From positions 124,001 through 188,000 of the forward strand of contig AMYZ01000003.1 of assembly GCA_000335715.1 (NCBI GenBank): a stretch of DNA of 64,000 nucleotides. Reading direction: 5' to 3'. The DNA comes from a beta proteobacterium L13. Lineage in GTDB: Bacteria > Pseudomonadota > Gammaproteobacteria > Burkholderiales > Chromobacteriaceae. The notes beneath the pieces were generated by a model that saw only the letters and a program-made list of their open reading frames with translations, had not been told where the DNA came from and did not search any database. Of the stretch, positions 25,812 to 33,995 are shown piece after piece (within the stretch, counting starts at the first letter, position 1; every line of letters starts with the position of its first letter). The position numbers and the translations under genes were made by a program.

Positions 25812-26603
25812 ATGCACAACCGCTTTGACCAGTTTCGCCAGACCGCGCTGGGCCGCCAGCTGGAAGCGCTGATCGACCACCCGCAGCGCTACACCGAATA
25901 CGCCGCGCTGTCGCGTGCCGGCCTGCCGGCGGTCACCGCCATCGTGCACACGTTGCAGCGCTGCTTTCCCGAGCTGGATGCAGACCAGAGCGCGCGCCAG
26001 TTTTGCGGCGCCATGGTGGGCGAGGTGATGCGCCGCCACGGCCACGCGCTGCTGCGGCCGCGTGGCCGCGTGCCGGGCGGCTACTTTAGCTACGGCGCGG
26101 TGTGGTCGCCGCTGCCGGTGGCGCGCGACTTTGCCACCCTGCTGGCCGAGCTGGCCACCATGCCGCAGCGTGTGGCCGACAAGCTGGCGGCGATACCGGC
26201 AGAGCGGCGCAGCGAACGCCCGGCTGGCACGTCCTTTAGCGCGCTGGAGCACGCCTGCCACCTGCGCGACCTCGACCGCGACGCCTTCCTGCCGCGTATC
26301 GAGGCCATGCTGGCCAGCCCCCTGGCCGAGCTGCACGGTGTAAACGGTAGCGAATGGGCGCAGCAGCGTGGCTATCAGCAACAGGATTTCGCCGCCGCGC
26401 TGGCCGGCTTTGCCCAGGCGCGGGCAGCCTTGCTGGCGCGCTTGCATAGCTGTGGCGAGGCCGAGCAGGCGCGGGTGGCGGTATGGGAGGGTCAGCGCCG
26501 GTTGACGCTGGCCGAGCTGGTGGCCGATATGGCAGACCACGACGCGACGCACTTGCTGGAAATCGACGAGTTGCTGCTGGCGCTGGACGGCGTGGCGGTA
26601 TGA
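25812..26603 (+). CDS. DinB-like four-helix protein
   Basis: A 263-residue protein. A short N-terminal region (about 1-95) may bind a partner. The rest resembles the DinB/YfiT four-helix metalloenzyme fold, with potential metal ligands in ALEHACHLRDLDRD (near residue 149) and MADHDATHLLEID (near 243). Such proteins act as thiol-S-transferases or metal-dependent hydrolases. The specific role is unknown. It follows CRY-DASH after a 116-base gap and may be separately regulated. Confidence 0.7.
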   Translation: MHNRFDQFRQTALGRQLEALIDHPQRYTEYAALSRAGLPAVTAIVHTLQRCFPELDADQSARQFCGAMVGEVMRRHGHALLRPRGRVPGGYFSYGAVWSPLPVARDFATLLAELATMPQRVADKLAAIPAERRSERPAGTSFSALEHACHLRDLDRDAFLPRIEAMLASPLAELHGVNGSEWAQQRGYQQQDFAAALAGFAQARAALLARLHSCGEAEQARVAVWEGQRRLTLAELVADMADHDATHLLEIDELLLALDGVAV

Positions 26604-27039
26604 GGCGGCGCGGCCAGGGTTGGCCGTGGCAGAGAAGAATATCCCGCTGCTGGCAGGGCGAAGCCATAAGTGAGTTTGGGCATTGCTTGCGGTGTCCGCT
26701 GCGCGGACGCTGTTTTCAGGCCGGTTCCGCCCGGCGTGACGGGCAAGGGGGCGGATCGCCGCCCCCTTTGCAGTCCCCCGCGACCCGGGGCTGCTCGAAA
26801 CCCCGTGCAAAAAAGCCCGCCCCAGGCGCTGCCGAACTCGCCCTTCGCTAACGGCTCAGGGCTCAAACAAATCGGCTGCTTAAAACCTGGGGCGTACCTT
26901 TTTGCCCGGCTCGCGCCAACGGGATGGGCACGTCATTGACGCTTTGCATAGTCTGGAAGCAAGTTAATTCGTGCTGTTGTGACGCATCAGGAAGATCTGG
27001 AATCACAACAAGTTTCAGTGGTTGACGTGAGGCGTCGGC
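26604..27039. other. 436-base noncoding region with several hairpins
   Basis: No convincing gene is seen. The stretch holds a degenerate 10-mer copy (26617), a small hairpin (GTCCGC/GCGGAC, 26694-26708) and a strong one (AAGGGGGCG 26745-26753 with CGCCCCCTT 26760-26768). The segment 26690-26910 has an unusual look, with runs such as CCCCGCGACCCGGGG, and could be a remnant of a mobile element or a structured RNA. Its origin is not recognised. Confidence 0.35.
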
Positions 27040-27519
27040 TCAGCCCAGCGCCAGCAGCAGGTTGCGGTGGGCCCTGCCGTCCAGCTCGAATACGGTGCCG
27101 CCGACGTGCTGCAGCCCTTGTGCCTGGTAGAAGGCGATGGCACGGGTATTGTGCTGCCACACGCTCAGCCACAGCGCGCCGGCACGGCGGTGAGCGTGTG
27201 GCAGCAGCTGGCGGCCCAGCCCCTGGCCGGCAAACAGCGGGTGAACGTACAGCGTGGCCAGCTCGCAGTTGGCCGCGTGCTGGCCGGGGCAGGCCTGGCC
27301 GTGGTGCAGCGTGGTGTAGGCCAGTAGTTGGCCGTCCCGTTCGGCCAGCCACATCTCGTGTTGCGGGTCGGCCAGCAGTGCCTGTTTGGCGTGGACGGTG
27401 AAGCGGCCCAGCACGTAACAGGCCCTAGTATTGAGGCCGTCGGTACTGTAGGTGTGCAGCCAGACCAGCGCGCCCAGTGCGGCCAGCTTGGCTGCATCGT
27501 CGGTGCTGGCGCGGCGCAG
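27040..27519 (-). CDS. GNAT acetyltransferase with no canonical start codon
   Basis: The core reading frame from ATG 27414 encodes 124 residues with the acetyl-CoA loop HPLFAGQGLGRQLLPHAHRRAG and IAFYQAQGLQHVGG. Translation upstream in frame continues a normal GNAT N-terminus (VTLRRASTDDAAKLAALG) to about 27525, right after the thiE stop. No ATG, GTG or TTG exists there; CTG at 27519 is the only weak option and is used here (159 residues). Starting at 27414 would delete the first strand and helix. Either a rare start is used or the gene has lost its initiator. Confidence 0.6.
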   Translation of the reverse strand: MRRASTDDAAKLAALGALVWLHTYSTDGLNTRACYVLGRFTVHAKQALLADPQHEMWLAERDGQLLAYTTLHHGQACPGQHAANCELATLYVHPLFAGQGLGRQLLPHAHRRAGALWLSVWQHNTRAIAFYQAQGLQHVGGTVFELDGRAHRNLLLALG

Positions 27520-27527
27520 GGTGACGG

Positions 27528-28136
27528 TTAAGGGTACAGCGCGGCTAGGGTAGCGGCGCGCTCGGCGATGCCGTCGCCGTCGAACAGGCCGCCGATGACG
27601 GCGATGGCGTCGGCGCCGGCGGCTACCACCTGGCCGGCGTTGTCGTGGGTGATGCCGCCGATGGCCACGCGCGGTACGCCCAGGCTGGCGGCGTCGGCAA
27701 ACAGCGAGAGCGGCGCGTGCACGGCGCCGGGCTTGGTGCCGGAGGCAAATACCGCGCCGAAGGCCACGTAGCTGGCGCCGGCGGCTACCGCGCTGCGCGC
27801 CAGCTCCAGGCTGTTGTAGCAGCTGGCGCCGATGATGGCACCGTCGCCCAGCCGCGCGCGGGCGGCGGCGATGGCGTCGTCGTCACGCCCCAGATGCACG
27901 CCGTCGGCGCGGATGGCTTCGGCCAGCGCCACGTCGTCGTTCACGATAAACAGCGCGCCACGGCTCTGCGCCAGGCTCTTCAGGATGTTGGCCTGCCACA
28001 GGCGGCGCACGGCGTCGTTGCCTTTGTTACGGTACTGCAGGATGCGTGCGCCGCCGTCCAGCGCGGCGCTGACTTGCTCAATCAGCTGTTCGCTGTTGTC
28101 GGTGTCGGGGGTAATGGCGTACAGGCCGCGGATCAT
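27528..28136 (-). CDS. thiE: thiamine phosphate synthase
   Basis: A 202-residue TIM-barrel enzyme joining HMP-PP and thiazole phosphate into thiamine phosphate. Visible motifs are GLYAITPDT, ILQYRNKG, FIVNDDVALA, GVHLGRDD, IGASCYN and AFGAVFASGTKPGA, all family-typical. The start at 28136 overlaps the thiD stop by four bases, so thiD-thiE is a translationally coupled pair. No TPP riboswitch was recognised upstream. Confidence 0.95.
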   Translation of the reverse strand: MIRGLYAITPDTDNSEQLIEQVSAALDGGARILQYRNKGNDAVRRLWQANILKSLAQSRGALFIVNDDVALAEAIRADGVHLGRDDDAIAAARARLGDGAIIGASCYNSLELARSAVAAGASYVAFGAVFASGTKPGAVHAPLSLFADAASLGVPRVAIGGITHDNAGQVVAAGADAIAVIGGLFDGDGIAERAATLAALYP

Positions 28137-28987
28137 GGCGTGTCGGTGTCCTTGTTGTCGTCTTCGCTGGCGTCGTCGTTGGCCCAGAACAGGCGGTCGG
28201 GAATGTACTGGCCCATGCCGGGGCGGAAGCCGTAACGCAGCGCCTGCCAGGTGAAGTCCTGCGCTTCTTTTACCGCTTCGGGTACCGCCAGGCCGCGTGC
28301 CACCAGGCCGGCAATGGCCGATGCCAGCGTGCAGCCGGAGCCATGGAAGCTGCCGTTCAGCCGTGGCCAGGTGTCGGCGCGGATTTCGCCGGCCAGGTCG
28401 TACAGGCGGTTTTCCACGTCGCGGGTGGCTTCGTGGGTGCCGGTGATGAATACGTAGTCGCAGCCCAGGTGGGTCAGGCGCTTGGCGCAATCGGCCAGGC
28501 TGAGGCTTTCTTCGTCTTCGTCGTCGTTGGCCGCCAGCCGGCGTGCTTCCACGCTATTGGGCGTGAGTACGGTAACTTGCGGCAGCAGCACGTCGCGCAG
28601 CACGTGGACCAGCTCGTCGCGCGACAGCTCGTCACCACGGCCGCTGGCCAGTACCGGGTCGTAGATCAGCGGGATGTCGGGGTAGTCGCTGGCCAGCTCG
28701 GCAATGGCCACGGCGTTGTCTATGCTGCCTATCATCCCCACCTTGAACGCGGCCACCGGCATGTCTTCCAGCACCGCGCGCGCCTGATCCAGCACCCATT
28801 CGTCGTCGATCACCATGAAGTCCTGCACGCCGCGCGTATCTTGCACGGTAATGGCGGTAATCACCGATAAAGGGTGGCAGCCCATGCTGGCCAGGGTAAG
28901 GATATCGGCCTGGATGCCGGCGCCACCGGTGGGGTCGGAGCCGGCCAGCGTCAGCACAATGGGGGGGAGCGGGTTGTCAGTGCTCAA
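28133..28987 (-). CDS. thiD: hydroxymethylpyrimidine/phosphomethylpyrimidine kinase
   Basis: A 284-residue ribokinase-fold kinase that phosphorylates HMP and HMP-P in thiamine synthesis. The N-terminal LAGSDPTGGAGIQADI and C-terminal GSFHGSGCTLASAIAGLVARG (anion hole and catalytic base) are diagnostic. The start codon is TTG at 28987, preceded by AGAGG. The C-terminal tail is acidic (NDDASEDDNKDTDTP), somewhat longer than usual. It is the first gene of the minus-strand thiD-thiE unit, divergent from rubredoxin. Confidence 0.94.
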   Translation of the reverse strand: MSTDNPLPPIVLTLAGSDPTGGAGIQADILTLASMGCHPLSVITAITVQDTRGVQDFMVIDDEWVLDQARAVLEDMPVAAFKVGMIGSIDNAVAIAELASDYPDIPLIYDPVLASGRGDELSRDELVHVLRDVLLPQVTVLTPNSVEARRLAANDDEDEESLSLADCAKRLTHLGCDYVFITGTHEATRDVENRLYDLAGEIRADTWPRLNGSFHGSGCTLASAIAGLVARGLAVPEAVKEAQDFTWQALRYGFRPGMGQYIPDRLFWANDDASEDDNKDTDTP

Positions 28988-29099
28988 GGCTTGACCTCTT
29001 TTCTCGCGGCTGGATTTACAATAGGGGCAATGCGGTGTGCCGCGCGGCGATTGTAACGCGCCCCCATGACTTCATATTACTCTTTCAAAGGCTAACGCT

Positions 29100-29264
29100 A
29101 TGCAAACCTGGATGTGTCTGATCTGCGGCTTTATCTACGACGAAGCGGCAGGCCGCCCCGAAGACGGTATCGCGCCGGGTACCAAGTGGGAAGACGTGCC
29201 CATGAACTGGACCTGCCCCGATTGTGACGCCCGCAAGGACGACTTTGAAATGATGGCGTTTTAA
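29100..29264 (+). CDS. rubA: rubredoxin
   Basis: A 54-residue iron protein. Two CxxC motifs, CLIC (Cys6, Cys9) and CPDC (Cys39, Cys42), ligate one iron. The sequence WEDVPMNWTCPDC is typical of rubredoxins. It is a small cytosolic electron carrier, possibly to alkane hydroxylases or oxygen-reducing flavoproteins. It is divergent from thiD and 29 bases ahead of the M48 lipoprotein. Confidence 0.96.
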   Translation: MQTWMCLICGFIYDEAAGRPEDGIAPGTKWEDVPMNWTCPDCDARKDDFEMMAF

Positions 29265-29293
29265 GCCATCTGCAAGCAGAAAGGCAAACTACG

Positions 29294-30103
29294 ATGAACA
29301 AGCTGGCTACCCGCACCGCTACCGCCCTGCTTCTGGCCGCTGCGCTGGCAGGCTGTGTCAACACTACTTCCAGCGGCGAGGTTGGCGTCAAGCGCAAGCA
29401 GTTCGTGCTGCTGTCGTCGCAAGAGGTAGACCAGCAGTCGGCGCTGGCCTATAGCCAGGAGCTGGCCAAGGCCAAGCAGGCCGGCGCGCTGAATGCCGAC
29501 CCGGCCACCACCCGCCGCGTGCGCGCCATTTCCGACCGCCTGATCCGCCAGGTAGGTGCCTTCCGCCTGGACGCCATGAAATGGCAGTGGGAAGTGAACG
29601 TGGCCAGCGTGGACGAGCTCAACGCCTACTGCATGGCCGGCGGCAAGATCATGGTGTACACCGGCCTGATCAACAAGCTCAAAGCCACCGACGACGAACT
29701 GGCCACGGTGATCGGCCACGAAATCGCCCATGCGCTGCGCGAGCATAGCCGCGAAGGCATGAGCGAGGAGTACGCCAAGCAGGCCGGCCTCAATATCGTG
29801 GGCCAGCTGGCCGGGCTGTCGCAGACGTCCATGCAGTTGGCCGCACTGGCCACCGACGTGGCGTTGTCCAAGCCGCACAGCCGCGTGATGGAAACCGAAG
29901 CCGACACCATCGGCCTGGAGCTGATGGCGCGCGCCGGCTACAACCCGCAGGCCTCGGTAACGCTGTGGCAGAAAATGATGAAGGCCGGTGGCGGCAGCGG
30001 GCCGGGTTTCCTGTCTACCCACCCGTCGGGCGAGGCGCGCATTGGCGAGCTGCAACGCTTGATTCCCAAGGTGATGCCGTTGTACCAGTCGGCCAAGCGC
30101 TAA
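29294..30103 (+). CDS. M48 family metalloprotease lipoprotein
   Basis: A 269-residue periplasmic lipoprotein (lipobox LAALAGC... ending at Cys21). The gluzincin motif HEIAH spans residues 142-146, with the third zinc ligand in METEADTIGLELM. It resembles LoiP/YcaL/BepA-type proteases that degrade misassembled outer-membrane proteins. Assignment to one subfamily is not certain. A parS-like palindrome begins six bases after its stop. Confidence 0.9.
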   Translation: MNKLATRTATALLLAAALAGCVNTTSSGEVGVKRKQFVLLSSQEVDQQSALAYSQELAKAKQAGALNADPATTRRVRAISDRLIRQVGAFRLDAMKWQWEVNVASVDELNAYCMAGGKIMVYTGLINKLKATDDELATVIGHEIAHALREHSREGMSEEYAKQAGLNIVGQLAGLSQTSMQLAALATDVALSKPHSRVMETEADTIGLELMARAGYNPQASVTLWQKMMKAGGGSGPGFLSTHPSGEARIGELQRLIPKVMPLYQSAKR

Positions 30104-30108
30104 GGCCG

Positions 30109-30124
30109 CGTTTCACGTGAAACT
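30109..30124. other. parS-like site (perfect 14-bp palindrome)
   Basis: GTTTCACGTGAAAC at 30110-30123 is a perfect palindrome equal to the core of the parS consensus TGTTTCACGTGAAACA; only the outermost base on each side differs (C and T). It includes the GTG start codon of the YjbR-like gene. It is the best centred of four parS-like sites in the window. Confidence 0.65.
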
Positions 30125-30467
30125 TACCCCCGCCCAGCTGGACCAACTGCAAGCTGCCGCGCTGGCACTATCTGGCGCCGGCAGCGAGCTGCTGTGGGAC
30201 GGCGTGACGGTGCTGAAGGTAGAAGGCAAGATGTTTGCCACCTTCGTGGCCGACGCGCTGGCCTACAAGGTGGCCGATGGCGATTTTCTGGCGCTGTCCG
30301 GCCTGCCCGGCGTGCGCCCGGCCCCCTATCTGGCGCGCGCGCACTGGATCAGCATCACCAGTACCGAGGCGCTGACGCTGGCCGATTTGCAGGCCGGGTT
30401 GGCCGCATCGCACCGTCTGGTGCTGAGTAAACTCCCCAAAAAAGTACGCGCCGCGTACGGACTGTGA
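30117..30467 (+). CDS. MmcQ/YjbR family protein
   Basis: A 116-residue protein of the MmcQ/YjbR fold: an N-terminal helical segment, LLWDGVTVLKVEGKMFATFVAD, then a C-terminal stretch ending SKLPKKVRAAYGL. These proteins resemble CyaY-like DNA-binding folds, and their roles are unclear. The start codon is GTG at 30117, embedded in the parS-like palindrome, so ParB binding or transcription may affect its expression. It is followed after two bases by the HemJ-like gene. Confidence 0.8.
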   Translation: MKLTPAQLDQLQAAALALSGAGSELLWDGVTVLKVEGKMFATFVADALAYKVADGDFLALSGLPGVRPAPYLARAHWISITSTEALTLADLQAGLAASHRLVLSKLPKKVRAAYGL

Positions 30468-30469
30468 CC

Positions 30470-30886
30470 ATGGCCTATTTGTATATCAAGGCGTTTCACC
30501 TGTTTTTTGTCATCTCGTGGTTTGCCGGCTTGTTCTACCTGCCGCGCCTGTTTGTGAACCTGGCCATGGCCGCGCCCGGCGCCGAATACGACCGCCTGCT
30601 GCTGATGTCGCACAAGCTGCTGCGTTTCATGACGCCGCTGGGCGTGCTGGCCATGGCGCTGGGCCTGGTGTTGTGGCTGGGTTACGGCGTATCCGGTGGC
30701 TGGCTGCACGCCAAGCTCACGCTGGTGGCCGGCCTGATCGCCTACCACGGCTACTGCTTCAAGCTGCAGCGCGACTTTATCGCGCGGCAAAATGCGCGCA
30801 GCCATGTGTGGTTCCGCTTCTTCAACGAGCTGCCGGTGCTGGTGTTGCTGGCCGTGCTCATCCTTGTGATCGTGAAACCGTTCTGA
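30470..30886 (+). CDS. hemJ: HemJ/CopD-like membrane protein
   Basis: A 138-residue protein with four transmembrane segments. The N-terminal YLYIKAFHLFFVISWFAGLF has a histidine typical of HemJ haem ligands. LPRLFVNLA and LLRFMTPLGVLAMALGLVLW follow. HemJ oxidises protoporphyrinogen IX in bacteria lacking HemG/HemY. The family assignment is good, although CopD-like homologues are similar. The start at 30470 follows the YjbR stop closely, and the stop overlaps the next ATG. Confidence 0.8.
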   Translation: MAYLYIKAFHLFFVISWFAGLFYLPRLFVNLAMAAPGAEYDRLLLMSHKLLRFMTPLGVLAMALGLVLWLGYGVSGGWLHAKLTLVAGLIAYHGYCFKLQRDFIARQNARSHVWFRFFNELPVLVLLAVLILVIVKPF

Positions 30887-31296
30887 TGAAACTGCTGCTC
30901 CCCGCCCTGCTGGTGGCCTTGCTGGCCGGCTGCCAGCGCGACGACTGTACCGACGGCGTATTCGTGCTGTCCGGCACCGACTGGGGTGATGCCCCGGCGG
31001 CCACCGCCGCCGCCCTGCCCGGCAAGCTGCTGCCCGGCCAGGTACCCCCTGGCCTGCAGCGCGCCAGCGACGGCCACTACCCCGGCACCAAGGCCTACTG
31101 CAGCGTGCTGGCGGCGCGTAGCGACTATACCGATGCGCTCAAAGGCGGCCGCCTGCAGCCCGGCCAGCCCTGGCACGTGTACCGGCTGGACGCACGTTGG
31201 CCGCAAGACGTCTACCCTTACCGCGAGGCCGACTGGCGCCTGAAAGCCCCGGCCCGCCCCATCAAGAAAGAGGAATCCCATGGCAGTGGAAATTGA
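30886..31296 (+). CDS. small lipoprotein of unknown function
   Basis: A 136-residue protein overlapping the hemJ stop (TGATG). The lipobox LLAGC places Cys16 as the lipidation site. The mature part contains LSGTDWGDAPAATAAALPG and a Pro-rich PARPIKKEESHGSGN tail that overlaps the CYTH start by 17 bases. No family is recognised. The position suggests translation coupled to hemJ. Confidence 0.6.
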   Translation: MKLLLPALLVALLAGCQRDDCTDGVFVLSGTDWGDAPAATAAALPGKLLPGQVPPGLQRASDGHYPGTKAYCSVLAARSDYTDALKGGRLQPGQPWHVYRLDARWPQDVYPYREADWRLKAPARPIKKEESHGSGN

Positions 31297-31741
31297 ACGC
31301 CGTTACCGCGTGAACGGTGAGGCCTGGCGTGGCCTGGCCGAAGGCGTGCGCTACCGGCAGGGTTACCTGTCGGTAGAAAAAGAGCGCACCGTGCGCGTGC
31401 GCGTGGTGGGTGACCAAGCCTGGCTCACGCTGAAAGGCCAGATCAGCGAGATCAGCCGCCACGAGTTCGAATACACCATCCCGCTGGCCGAGGCGCAAAC
31501 CATCATGGACGCCATGTGCCCGATGGTGGTGGACAAGCTGCGTTACCGCATCGAAATGGGCGGCTTTGTGTGGGAAGTGGACGAGTTCTTCGGCGAAAAC
31601 GCCGGCCTGGTGCTGGCCGAGATCGAGCTGCCGTCCGAAGACACGCCGTTCGACAAGCCGGCGTGGCTGGGCGAAGAGGTCACCTTCGATGGCCGCTTTA
31701 CCAACGCTTACCTGTCAAAGAACCCGTTTAGCCGCTGGTAA
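31280..31741 (+). CDS. CYTH domain protein
   Basis: A 153-residue tunnel-fold triphosphatase-like protein. CYTH enzymes hydrolyse inorganic triphosphate or thiamine triphosphate. The N-terminal motif reads VEIERRYRV, whereas the usual EXEXK has Lys; here it is Arg (Glu4, Glu6, Arg8). Other features are present: VRVRVVGDQAWLTLKG, KLRYRIEM and AEIELPSED. A conservative substitution may retain activity but should be checked. It is followed by a strong terminator at 31757. Confidence 0.88.
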   Translation: MAVEIERRYRVNGEAWRGLAEGVRYRQGYLSVEKERTVRVRVVGDQAWLTLKGQISEISRHEFEYTIPLAEAQTIMDAMCPMVVDKLRYRIEMGGFVWEVDEFFGENAGLVLAEIELPSEDTPFDKPAWLGEEVTFDGRFTNAYLSKNPFSRW

Positions 31742-31756
31742 GCGGCACGGCAAGTT

Positions 31757-31787
31757 GGCCGCCACCCTATGGGTTGGCGGCCTTTTT
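31757..31787 (+). terminator. factor-independent terminator after CYTH
   Basis: Perfect arms GGCCGCCA (31757-31764) and TGGCGGCC (31775-31782) with a T5 run. The left arm is part of a near-copy of the dispersed 10-mer (GTTGGCCGCC at 31754), and the right arm carries a rough mirror of it. The run ends at the stop codon of the convergent LysR gene. Confidence 0.85.
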
Positions 31788-32671
31788 CATGCCTGCGGCT
31801 CGGCGAAGGGCTGGCCGATGGCGGCCAGCGCCCGGCCAAACAGTGCGGCCAAGGCGCGCGCTTGCGGGTGCTGGCTGCCCGGTGGCCGGTACACCGCCAG
31901 CGGCACGGTACCCAGCGCGGGCAGGCGCGGGTGGCGCAGTACGATGCTGTCTGGCGGCGCGGTGTCTGGCAGCAGGCCGGCCACGCCCAGGCCCGCGCGC
32001 ACTGCTGCCTGCACTGCCGGCAGGCTGGCGCTTTCGAATACGATGCGCCACGGCTGGCCGGCTTGCTCTAGCGCCGCCAGCATGCGGTCGCGCCAGCTGC
32101 ACGGCGGGGCAAACATCACCAGCGGCAGCGCGCCGTCCGGCAGCGTGAAGTAACGGTCGGCGTACCAGTGCAGCGGGCAGCCGTGGGTTTCGTCTGCCAC
32201 CACGGCAGCCGGCTGCTGCGGCAGCGGGGTACACACCATGATGTCCAGCTCGCCCTGCGCCAGCGCCGGGAACAGCCCTTTGCTCAGCCCTAGCTGCACC
32301 GACAGCCGCAGGCCGGGCTGGTGCGCGGCGAAATCGGCCAGCACTTGTGGCAAGCAGCTGCCGGCCAGGTCTTCCAGCAGGCCGATGCGCAACGTTGTGC
32401 TGTCAGCATCGTGGCTGGCGTAGTGGCCGGTGATGCCGTCGGTCAGCGCCAGCAGGCGGCGGGCGTGTGGCAGCAGACGCTCGCCGGCGGCAGTCAGCAC
32501 CACACCGCGCGTGCTGCGCTGTAGCAGGCTATTGCCCAGCAGCTGCTCCAGCTTGCGCAGCTGCAGGCTCAGCGCCGGTTGCGTCTTGTTCAGCTGCTGT
32601 GCGGCGCGGTTGATACTGCCGTGGTTCACAATGCTGACAAAGCTGCGCAGCAGGCTAGTGTCGAGGTCCAT
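31787..32671 (-). CDS. LysR-family transcriptional regulator
   Basis: A 294-residue LTTR: helix-turn-helix in SFVSIVNHGSINRAAQQLN with LSLQLRKLEQLLGN, and an effector domain near 95-280. It is transcribed toward the CYTH terminator and divergent from an EamA-like transporter 100 bases away, which is its most likely target. A dispersed-motif variant (GTTGGCCGCT, 32728) sits in that gap. Confidence 0.88.
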   Translation of the reverse strand: MDLDTSLLRSFVSIVNHGSINRAAQQLNKTQPALSLQLRKLEQLLGNSLLQRSTRGVVLTAAGERLLPHARRLLALTDGITGHYASHDADSTTLRIGLLEDLAGSCLPQVLADFAAHQPGLRLSVQLGLSKGLFPALAQGELDIMVCTPLPQQPAAVVADETHGCPLHWYADRYFTLPDGALPLVMFAPPCSWRDRMLAALEQAGQPWRIVFESASLPAVQAAVRAGLGVAGLLPDTAPPDSIVLRHPRLPALGTVPLAVYRPPGSQHPQARALAALFGRALAAIGQPFAEPQA

Positions 32672-32771
32672 GGTTATAAGCCCTGCTTATGAGTGTGCTC
32701 GAAAATGGCAGTCTACCTATAGCCAGAGTTGGCCGCTAGCATGGGCCATCGTCCCCCTACTGGAGCGCACC

Positions 32772-33182
32772 ATGTATCTGGCTGCCCTGTTGCTGGCGGT
32801 TGCCGGCTCGATTGTTTACCACCTGTCCATCAAGCAGATCCCGGCCGGGATCAACCCTTTCCTGACGCTGGCCATCAGCTACGGCCTGGCCATGCTGGTG
32901 TGCCTGCTGGCGCTGCCCTTTGTGGCCGGCAGCCGCCAGCTGGGCGCGCTGGACTGGAGCAGCGCCGGCGTGGCGCTGGGCATTCTCGGTATCGAGCTGG
33001 GTTTCCTGCTGGCTTACCGTGCGGGGGGCAGTATGGGCGTAGCCGCGCTGAGCAGCACGGCGCTGAGTACCTTGCTATTGCTGCCGCTGGGCTACTGGCT
33101 GTTCCGCGAAACACTGTCCTGGCCACGGCTGGCCGGTGCCGGGCTGAGTTTGACGGGCTTGTGGCTGATGCTGCAGAAATAA
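32772..33182 (+). CDS. EamA/DMT-like small membrane transporter
   Basis: A 136-residue protein with four hydrophobic segments (MYLAALLLAVAGSIVYHLS, FLTLAISYGLAMLVCLLALP, GVALGILGIELGFLLAY, STLLLLPLGYWLFRETLS). It resembles half of an EamA drug/metabolite transporter, so it would work as a dimer or pair. It is divergent from a LysR regulator. The substrate is unknown. Confidence 0.75.
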   Translation: MYLAALLLAVAGSIVYHLSIKQIPAGINPFLTLAISYGLAMLVCLLALPFVAGSRQLGALDWSSAGVALGILGIELGFLLAYRAGGSMGVAALSSTALSTLLLLPLGYWLFRETLSWPRLAGAGLSLTGLWLMLQK

Positions 33183-33332
33183 GCCATTGCTTTGCGGTAC
33201 GATTAGCCTGCCTTGGTGTGAGGGCGGTAACGCTGAGGTAGGTGAAATGTTTGTCCGTACAGTACGGACGGACTGGTTGTCGGGTAAGTGTCCCTGGCTG
33301 GGCATCGAGATGGGCAAGCGGCTTTTTCTTGC

Positions 33333-33701
33333 TCAGCTGCTGGCTAGTGAATAGAGCAGATCGGCCATGGTTTCCGGCTCGAGCTTACCGGATGCGACAT
33401 CTACCATAATTTCCTCCAGCTTCTGGCTGCGTATCAGCTCTATACCTTGTAGGTCTAGATACGTCAGTGCCGTCACCAGGGCGGTACGTTTGTTGGCGTC
33501 GTTAAAACAGTGCCCGCGAGCCAAGGCTTCTGCATAAAGCGCGGCAATACTGAATACATCATTCACGCCTTGGTACAGAATTTTGTTGTCGATGAGTGCC
33601 AGCGCGCCTTCCAGCTTGCCGGGGTCCGGCATACCGATCAAGCCTGGCTCTTCTGCGAGAATGGCATCGTGAATCTCAATGACAAGCTGCGGTGTGATCA
33701 T
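33333..33701 (-). CDS. death-on-curing (Doc/Fic) family toxin
   Basis: A 122-residue Fic-fold protein. The catalytic loop HCFNDANKR at residues 64-72 matches HxFx[D/N]xNKR of Doc. Doc toxins phosphorylate EF-Tu and halt translation. Its start overlaps the stop of the short upstream gene by four bases, the usual order antitoxin-toxin. It appears intact. It lies alone between the EamA gene and the thioredoxin-like gene. Confidence 0.88.
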   Translation of the reverse strand: MITPQLVIEIHDAILAEEPGLIGMPDPGKLEGALALIDNKILYQGVNDVFSIAALYAEALARGHCFNDANKRTALVTALTYLDLQGIELIRSQKLEEIMVDVASGKLEPETMADLLYSLASS

Positions 33702-33865
33702 CGGTCAGCCAGTGCTTTAATGACCTTCTTATGGCGGCTAATAACCCGTTTGGCAGCGGTTTTTACCAAACGTGAGCCATTCTCATTGGCCAAAGGAATG
33801 GCAACAGGTTTGACGGGCTGGGTACGTTCCTTTACCCGGATACCATATGAATTAGCAGTTTTCAT
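33698..33865 (-). CDS. short basic partner of Doc (putative antitoxin)
   Basis: A 55-residue protein read from ATG 33865, behind a good GAGGAAAA site. It is Lys/Arg-rich throughout, with VKTAAKRVISRHKKVIKALADR-like basic segments (quoted only in part) and no clear Phd/AbrB/RHH motif. Its position upstream of doc with ATGA overlap predicts the antitoxin role. The high positive charge is unusual for an antitoxin N-terminus or neutraliser. No homology is claimed. Confidence 0.65.
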   Translation of the reverse strand: MKTANSYGIRVKERTQPVKPVAIPLANENGSRLVKTAAKRVISRHKKVIKALADR

Positions 33866-33995
33866 TTTTCCTCGGCTATAGCTCGTTAGCGTGCTTTGAT
33901 TGTCGTAGCCTGGCGTGTCTTGCACAAGCTGTGTTTGGTTTTGTTCCGAGCCTGTCTGTGATGTACTGTGCATCAGCCATTTGCGGAGTCCCACC

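Noticed and set aside
28988-29099. Possible TPP riboswitch before thiD
   Set aside because: The conserved CTGAGA and ACCTGA-type elements are not present.
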